Part shown: piece after piece, positions 37,501 to 46,500 of the stretch | How positions within the stretch are numbered: position 1 is the stretch's first letter | Layout of the letters: the number at the start of each line of letters is the position of its first letter | Assembly: GCA_905221605.1 (NCBI GenBank) | Contig: CAJNDS010002393.1 | Span: 233,501 to 297,500 of the forward strand | Direction: 5' to 3' | Source: Symbiodinium natans | Taxonomy: Eukaryota > Sar > Dinophyceae > Suessiales > Symbiodiniaceae | DNA length: 64,000 nt | Notes under the pieces: generated by a model | Told to the model about the DNA's origin: nothing | Seen by the model: only the letters and a program-made list of their open reading frames with translations | Databases searched by the model: none | Made by a program: the position numbers and the translations under genes

Positions 37501-40500
37501 CTGTGGCGGCAGTCTCAGCAGAAGTGAACATTGACTCACCTAAACCCTCCCTAAAGGCTCCTAATGTAGGTCCTTTTTGCGATGGCTATAGGGGATTATA
37601 GTGTATGCCGCTACCTTAGAAAAGTACTACATAGGACAACAAGAGGGTTTAGGGTTTAGGGGGTAGTTTGTTTTTTGGCAGCCCTAAACCCTAACGGGTT
37701 AGAACAGGGTTTAGGGTTAATCCTAGTCCCTGCAAATTTTGGGGGCACTACCGCGCCACGGCTTGGATCACTGTTCGTGGTCAAGGTAAGAACTCTAGTT
37801 TCCCTAACCATATCACCCTCTTCGGCCCTAGGGCCTGAAACCCTCAACCCCACCAAGATCGTGGCATTGATCAACACCATGGCGGCATCGATCCCCGAGA
37901 TCGCGCGGCCCTAAGATGTTTGCGAGGTTTCAATCCGCTGGGCTTATGGGAGTTGAGGGTTGAGGGTTGCGCGTTGAAGTATTTAAAGGACTGAATGCAT
38001 CTTAGGCTTTGATTTTTCAGCGGCTTACAGGATGTAAGTTGGGGTTTAAGGATTTAGGGCTTAGTTGGGGCAGGGGGGGGGGGGGGGGTGGAGTCCGGGT
38101 GGAAGGTTAAACGCTACAAGCCCTAAGCCTTACAAGCCCCACAAGCTGTGAGCTCCTCAGGACAACACCCCTGCTGCCGCCACCGCATGCTTGGTCGTGG
38201 AAGTCGCTTGCACGGTGGTGTTTGTGGTCCACTACGCCGCGGAGCTGAGAATTGGAGAGGTCAGGGTTCGTAAACCCTAAAACCCTAAACCCTCAACTTT
38301 GTGAAGCCCTAAACCCTAAACCCTAAACCCTAAACTCTAAACCCTAAACCCTAAACCCAAGCGGAGCGTAGCTTGTTTATGCCAGGAGCAGGGAATTCGG
38401 GCAGGAGCTTTGGAGCTTCTTCAACGACGCGGAGCCCTAAACTCCAGGCTCTAAACCCTCCTATAGCCTCCAAACCCCACTTAGGATTTAGCGTTTAGGG
38501 TTAGAACCCTAAACCCTAGAAACCCTAAACCCTAAACCCCTAAACCCCTAACCAAGCCGACAGCTCTTGCAGCGTCCTCTTCTCCGCAGCCTGGGGCTCC
38601 CCAGTCTCAAAGGTGGGCAGGAATGGCGCCGTGTGGGCCAGACAGGCCGCCGAGGTCAGGTCGACCGAGTCGACTGGGGGTTCTGGTAGCCTTGGTGGCC
38701 TTCAATGGCACCTTGGTAAGTCAGTGGTACTTTTTTTTTGCCCTGTTTTTGGTTCAAGTGTTCCCTTTTTGGTAAGTCAGTGCTACTATTTTCCCCCCTG
38801 TTTTTGGTTCAAGTGTTCCCTTTTCAAGTAACCAACCCCCCCGCCCAAAAGGGGTGCCCTTGTTAAAATAGGATTGCTGGGCTACCAAGGCATAGCACCA
38901 TGGCCCCTCTGGAGCTTCTCCCTGAGCCTGAAGTCCAAGACCACCACCAAGTCTTGCCAAGCGGCGGCGCTTGGCCCCGACCCCAACCCAAGGGAGCTCA
39001 AACAGCTGGATAGGGCACTTCCGCAGTACATGCTGGACTATTGCAACGGAGATGCCAAGAAGGCCATGAAGAAATGGGCCGAAACACTGAAATGGCGGTG
39101 TGAGATTGACGACGAGGGCATCTTCAGCAAGCCAAGTCAAGATTTCTTTGCCATACAGCGCAACTATCCAACTTTCCTCCACCTACCAGACAAGGCGGGA
39201 CGCATGACCTATTGGGTCAACATCGGAGATTTGAACCCACAGGGACTTGATCGGGATGGCATGACGCTGGAGCGAATTCGAGATGACTATTTGTGGCAGA
39301 CGCTGTTTTTGTGGGATGTCTGGCTGAAGCGTGATGACAAGCAGGACCTTACCATTGTCCTCGACATGAAGGGCTTCCGCCTGTCCATGGTATCACCTAA
39401 GATGATCCGCGTCTTCTCAGCCTCTTACAACGTGGTTCAGACGCACATGCCGGATCGCGAGAAGCTTGTGGTCGTCGTCAACGCACCCGAATGGTGGCGG
39501 GCCGTTTGGGCCATCTTCCGCCCCTTCCTGCCGAAGAAGCAACAGGAGCGACTTAGGGTTTGCGAGAGCGAGGAGGAGGGCCTCAAGACACTCCGGGACC
39601 TCATCCCACCACAGAACATTCCCAAAGCCTACGGCGGGACGGGCATCGAGCTCGGCGCCGCGCCGGCCAACGTCATGCGCAACAAGTACGCGGCTGAAGG
39701 GTCGGGTCGGTGATGTCCGGGGCAAAGCCCAGGGCTCTTCAGTACTCAGTACCCTTCATCATTTCTCCCCTCCTTTTTCTGCAAGGATTGTATGTCATGT
39801 CGGTTCCGTTTCAGGGCCATCATATACCAGCAAGACAGGGTGCCCTCATATTCTTACATAGGCCTAGCTGGAGAACCTTGCAGACTCCTCACTCCAGCAC
39901 CCCGGCTCCGTAGCCGCCAAACAAAAGCCATGGCATGAGCTGCCCCAGTCTGAAGACAGGATGGCGCTCGACAGACTCCTCCCGAGCTCTCGAGAAAAGT
40001 CTGCTCGGACTGCTGCTTTGCAACCTTGGTCCGGGGCCCACCGTGCCACCTTCTAAGAAGCTGTCTTTTGGGGGGTTAAGCATCATTTTACATGGCATAT
40101 GGGATTGTACCTGCCTTGCTTCGCTTTCGGTTCAGGATTCGGAGTCGCGTGGTCAGGGTTTCCAGGTTTTTAGTTGAGCGTCTGGGTGTTTTTGACGGAG
40201 GTGGACATCAGGCATGGCCCACTAAGAGGATGATGCTTGAAACCATCAAGAGGAGGATCTTTCAAAGTTCTAAAGTGGCTATGAAGCCTCTGAAGCACGT
40301 AAAGGCCCCCAAAATCCCATGCCGAGGCCTCAACCCCAAACCCCGAACCCTAAACCCTAAACCTGTAAACCCCAAACCCTAAACCCCCCTAAACCCTCTG
40401 AAACCTTCAATCCCCAAACCCCAAGCTCTACAAACCTTCAAACCCAAAACCCCAGACTTTATAAACCTTCAAACCCTATGAGCCCGAAACCCCAAGCTCG

Positions 40501-43500
40501 ACGAACCTTCAAACCACACCGCCCAAGCCGAGGGAGTTCGACTCCTCGCCAAGCCAAAGAGTGAAGGGGCCTCAGCATCAGAGAGGGTGCCCTTTATAGA
40601 CCCTAATCGAGGCACGTCTCGGGTTTGGAACGAGAGGGTTTTGGGGCTTCCACCTCGGATTAAACCCCCAAGCCCTAAACCCTGATCCTAGAGCCGTGAA
40701 TTTGCCTTGAATTCCTTCGGGGTCGCTTTTTCGATCCTTGGGGATTCTGGCTGGAAACCATGAAACGACCACCCAAAATAACCCCGAAGTCGGCAAGCCA
40801 CAGCATCCCAGAACCCCAAAAGCAACCAACCTCCTGACATCAGAAGCTGCGCCATGTCATGCTTCCCGAGGCCTTCTCCTTCTTCGGCATTATCGAAGCT
40901 GGGGCCTGCAACCGGGGTTTATAGGGTTTTTAGGGTTTTTAGGGTTTAGGATTCAGGGGCGCGGGATAAAGTTATGATAGCCGAATTATGCCATATATGC
41001 GCTTCCCCCTCCCGCAGCTATAGTCTGAAACTACAAGTTTTCCCCCGAACGCTTTCTGAGCTTCAGGGCGTAGGTCCCAGCAAGAGGCTTTATGGGGTTT
41101 GCAGGCATTAGGGCTTTAGGGCTTAGGGTTCAGGGTCTCAGGTTTAGCCCCAGACCCTTTTTGCCACGGACGTGTCCACACAAAGCCTACTTGTAGGCTT
41201 AAACCTAAATACTAAGTCCTGTACCGTGAGCTAGCAGCTAGCTCCTGCCCCCTAAACCCTAAACCCTAAACCCTAAACCCTAAACCCTAAACCCTAAACC
41301 CTAAACCCTAAACCCTAAACCCTAAACCCTAAACCCTAAACCCTAAACCCTAAACCCTAAACCCTAAACCCTACCTGCCCCGCCCGTCTCCGACGATGAG
41401 GACCTCATTGGGTGCTTGCCAGGCATCTTCGTCATTAGAAACTGGATTGCACAAGGCTGGAGCTGGGGATGGGGTTAGGGGTTAGGGGGTTTAGGGTTTA
41501 GGGTTTAGGGTTTTAGGGTGTAGGTTTTCAAGTGGTTCTAGGTTTGTAGGGTGCCGGGCTTAGCTTAGGGTTTTCGGAAGAAGGGGGCCTGGGAGGCTCT
41601 GCGTCGGCGTGTTTTGCTTATCGGGCTTGAAGTGCAGGCAGCGCACCTCTTTGGTGAGCCGAGATTTGTTTTCTGGATGTGCAGCAAGCTTCGGTCAGGT
41701 TCAAAAAGCAGGCCGTTCGCATTCATGCAGGTCACATCAGTTTTGGAGATTGTTGGGTGTACATGCAGATGCTGACAGATTTCCTTGGCAAGGAGCTCGC
41801 GGCCAGTATGTACACATGGTAATGTTTGAGTGACAAGCTTCTGTCCCGAAATCCTAAACCATAAGCCCTAAGCCCTCCAATTCTCAGCACTAAACTCTAA
41901 GCTCTACATCCAAAAATCCTAAATCTAAAGCCTAAACCTACAGAGGAAACACGAGTAGGGCCCTGAGATGCCCTGAGAGCAAATGGCAAACCACCATGGC
42001 ATCGGCTATTGCGAAGTGGATCTTTAGGGCTTTAGGGTTTAGGGTTGAGGGTTTGGGGTTTAGGGTTTAAGGTTTTGGGTTTAAGGTTTAGGGTTTAGGG
42101 TTTTGGGTTAGACAGGGTTTCGGCAATTAGGTCTTAGGGTGTTAGTATTTAGGATTCGAGGTTTGGGGTGTACAGTGGGGATCTAAAAGTTTCGAGATCT
42201 CAAAAGGAACATGCGGCAGCCAACGAAGAGAAGGCATGCTTCTGTTCAACAGCCCTAAACCCTAAACCCTAAACCCTAAACCCTAAACCCTAAACCCTAA
42301 ACCCTGAACTTTGATAATCCCTCTCAGGCCGTCCTCACAGCAGGGAGGAGTCAGTGGTGGAAGCCTTTAGTTGCCTGTCTCGAAAGCCGGACTTGCTGGT
42401 TCGTAGAAAGGGATTAGGGGAAGAGGCTGAAGAAAGGACACTATATCACTCCTCAAAGGTTTATATCGCGGGATATGTGGTGCTTCATTCCTTCATCCCC
42501 TATGAAGAGCTTTCGTACGGCAAGAGAGCCAAAGAGTCAGTGAGCGACATAGAGAGCGGGAGATTCGGTCATACCCCTGCAAGCGAGAGCCAGAGTGAGA
42601 GAGCGAAAGAGGCGCACTAAACCCTAAACCCCTAAACCCCTCAACCCTAAACCCTACACCCTAACCCATCATAATGAGTAGGCATGCCCTGCCGCGATGA
42701 TTACTGTAGGCATGCTCCGGGCGCTGCGAATCCTCAACTTCCACATGTTCCACACCGAAGTTCGGATCATCGGTGGCGCCCTTAACTGTCGCATTGAGTA
42801 TCGATGAATAGGGTTTCGGGTTTCGGGTTTCTGTTTTGGTACATATAGGGTTTGAAAGCGTCGGCCTCCCGAGCATCCTTGGGAAGTGCTTGATCTTGCA
42901 TGCTTGCGCAGCACATCATGCGGAGCTTCACCTGGGCAGGTCGTGTGCTGAAAGATGCCAGCGCGAAGCTAGCTGCCGGATCCTCAAGGGCATGAAGAAT
43001 GACAAGTCGTCGTGGTGTTGCAATCACAGCAGCCGTTGGAGAAGAAGCAGACATCGTCGTAGACGTGAGTTTTGTCGGGCTCAGCCTGTTCCGGATGTCG
43101 GCGTCTGTCTGTATCTGAATGTAGCGGCATCCTCAATTGTCGGTCTCTTGTTCTTGTGTATCTTGACCGGGTTGCAGGATAGCAGTCGCAGTAGCCGGAG
43201 TCGAGGTCGTCGTCGTCGTTCTTCTTATTCTATTGGTATGTGGTTAGGAGTATCAATAGCCTCAAGCCTGGTAGAGAAGAAAGCTGACGGAAGATATCCG
43301 AGAGTGCTGACCCAATGCTGTTCCCAAAAAACAGTGACAAACGAGCCTGTATACAACCCTGAACCCGATTACCTCACATTAGGATGGGGAATTGACAAGA
43401 CGTATAGTGACACCTAAACCCTAAACCCCCTTGGCGAGAACTGAGTGCCCTGCCAAGGTGCCAGCATACTTGGCGCTGAATGCTGCAGAGCTGCAAAGAG

Positions 43501-46500
43501 TTGCTTATAAGGCTTTGGGATGTTCAGGGTTTTTCGACTACTTGTTTAAGAACCCCTCGGAGAATGTAAAGAGAACATTCTTCCTTACAAGGGCTTTATA
43601 GGGATAATCATTTTGGAATTGTTTTGGGGGTGCTTAAGCAAGTAGTAATTGACAAACGCTTGCGCGCGCCACCTCGGCGGGCCGGCAGGATTTCTGGCAG
43701 GGTTTCTGCCTCAAAAAAAGGGGGAGGGTCCCAGAAAAGGGTCTTAAAGGGGTTTCAGGGGGGGTTCCAGAAACCGAGGTGGGGTCCCAGAAAGGTCCCG
43801 CCCAGCACCCCCCACAGCATCATAGGGCCGGGGGGGGGGGGGGGTTAGGGGGAAGGAGACCGGATCCGGGTCTGCTTGTTCCAGACGCTTTTCGGCAGGA
43901 AGCCGAGGCAAATTATAGGTTTACAGGCTTAGGGCCCCAGGGTTTGTGGGATATATGGGCCGAGGGTGTATAGGACTTAGACGTAGCAGCGACCACATTG
44001 GACACCCATAATCCTGCACAGGTCACGCTTTTTCCCATGTTCACCAATGTTCTCTTCTGCAAATCCTCCCACGCCCGAGACCCTCATCAAACCCTAAATC
44101 CGAGACCCTATAGACCTTAGCAGTAGCTGCTCCAACATGTCGGGGCTCGCCGGGGCGTCTCTGCGTCGTGTAGATGCCGTGCACAGGGGTTTAGGGTTCA
44201 GTGACAGGTTAGGGGTTTAGGGTTTGCGGTTTAGGGCTTCGGGTTTAGGGTTTATAGTGTTAGGGCAGTCATCACCAACAAACCAACAGGAAGTCCCCCT
44301 TATCAATGAGCTGCACTAACATGCGCGTGAACATGTTGTTGGGCGTTCTTTCTCGTGTGTCCTGGAGGTTAGCTACCCACAACGGCCGCGCTGCTGTTGC
44401 TGTTGTTGTTGGAGATGTGGCGGCGCAGTGCGGTGTATTGCTTCTGAAGACTTACGACCAAAGTACTCAGCGTAGCCTCCCCAAACCCCAAACGCACGCT
44501 AAACACGCCCTAAACCCTAAGAACCCTAAACCCCAAACCCTCAACCCTTACCCCTAAACACCTCAGACCAAGGTCTGGATCACCACCTCAGCCCTCTTCA
44601 TGTGGTTTGAGAACGAGTGGAAGAACGAGGCCACGGCCTGCGAAGCAAAGCCTCCGAGCTGCATTCGGGCTTAGGGTTTAGGGTTTAGGGTTTAGGGTTT
44701 AGGGTTTAGGGTTAGGGTTCAGGGTTCAGGGTTTGGGGTTCAAGGGCAGTGTTACATGTGATTTTCGAGTTCGGGGGGGGGTTTGGGGGGGCATTGTTTG
44801 GGCACTTATTATTGGGGTTTAGGGCTTCATTCTTGGGGGGCGGAGCGTTTTGCGGCTCCGGCTAGGGCTGTTACGGTGCAACGCCATACCCTCAGTGATC
44901 TGGGTGTTTCTGCCTCTCTCTCGCTCGCTCTCGCTCTCTCGCACTCTCGCACTCTCGCGCTCTCGCGCTCTCGCGCTCTCTCTCTCTCTCTCTCTCTCTG
45001 TCCCCCTCTCTCTCCAAGCCTAGGTACGCCGCAGAGCAATGCGGTGGCTCCGGTACTTACGAGGACATGCCGGATGTGCCGTCCGCCCCTGCGCCAGCAC
45101 TTGATCACTTGTTCGAACCTGGAGCGTTTTCATCGCCTATGTCAGCCCGTGGGTCGTCTCCCAACACACTGATTGAACCGAATTGCCTTCTCACCTTGCA
45201 ACCCTAAGACCCTGAACATCCCTAAAGATCCTAAGCTTCCATTTCAGTCTCCCACACGCGAATTATAACCAACAAGCACTAAACTCTTCAACTCTCAGCC
45301 CGCGCCTTCTTCAAGGCCATGTACTGGTGCTCGATCTTCCTCACGGGCGAATGGGCCAACGTGGATTTCACCTACGCCGGCTCCAGGCTTTGCATCTTCT
45401 ACGCAGCCTGGCATCTATTCGGGCTGGAGCTTCCTAGCTGTTGGTTTTGGGTTTTTAGGGTCCAGGGTGTAGGGTATCTAGGGCATTTAGGGTATGGTTT
45501 TTAGGGTTTTGGGTTTTGGGTTTTGGGTTTCCAAGGTGATCTTCGGCATTGCCATCTTCTCCATCCCCGTCGGCATCCTCGTGGAAGCCGTACGAGGCGC
45601 TGCTACCTGTTTCGCCTTGGGGGACCATGTACCGAAATGGGGCGGTTGTCGGAAATAGGGCTACCCTACACTCCAAATACTATCTAGAATCCCTCCATAG
45701 TATAGGAACGAACACTCCCCCTTCCCAAAATAGAAAAGAAGACTCCTCTAGTGAGGGTCGAGCTCAGATTTGCTGGGCTTTAGGGTCTGTTCAGACTCGC
45801 ACCCCTAAAGGCTTCCCTTAATATACACCCAATATGGCCCTCATCTTACCTTAGGGATCTTAAAAAGGGTCTCCAAGCCCAAGAGTACCACCCTTGGGGT
45901 CGGCTTCCCCTAATATACTCCGAAGATGGCCCTTATTTTGCCTTCGGGATCTCAAAAAAAGGGTCTCCAAGCCCAAGAGTACCACCCTTGAGGTCCAAGG
46001 TACAGTCCCTTGAGTTCTGCGGCTTCCGGGATGGAGGGTTAGGTCTTGGCGCCTGGGTCTTACTTGAGCTTCAGGGTTTGGGGTTTAGGGTTCAGGGTTC
46101 AGGGTTCAGGGTTTAGGATTTAGGCACGTAGGGTTATTAGAAGCCCCCCAAAATATGGGTATACATGTTGCTACCGTACTTGTACCCGCAGTCATAGATA
46201 CACATAAACCCCACCAGCCCAGCCTTGAACCTAGACCACACATCCCGTGTGAACCCTTAAACCCTGAAGGTCCAACGCGAAATCCCAAAGCCACAGACCC
46301 TTTCGAAGCCGAAACCCTTGAGGCCCAAACCGACAGCCCAAATGCGAGAGCTTGTCTCTTGTCTCCTTCATGATCCATCTAAACCGTAAACCAAAAAATG
46401 CCTACAAAGTAGCTATAGCCCCCCTGTTGCATGTGCAGGACGTCCAAAACCCTAACCCTAGAACCCTGAATGAGGCGACACAGTTCTGGAGGTAGAGCCC

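Noticed and set aside
38740..38830. Dinoflagellate spliced-leader relic (TTTTTGGTTCAAG resembles the end of the leader)
   Set aside because: The motif occurs twice inside the inverted-repeat element, and other copies of the element have TTGGTTCCCTTATCAAG or similar in its place, so it is part of the element and not a leader relic.
42354..42620. 88-codon frame with ordinary amino-acid composition
   Set aside because: It begins near a CCCTAAA array inside the S3-S4 intron of domain IV and shows no recognised family; the flanking channel exons join without it.
44783..45172. Arginine/glutamate or serine/leucine-rich frames at the CT repeat
   Set aside because: Caused by the (CT)n and (TCTCGC)n simple sequence at 44915-45010.
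16642..45402. Voltage-gated potassium channel
   Set aside because: The pore helices look Kv-like, but none of the four filters has the TVGYG signature and four linked domains point to the Cav/Nav superfamily.
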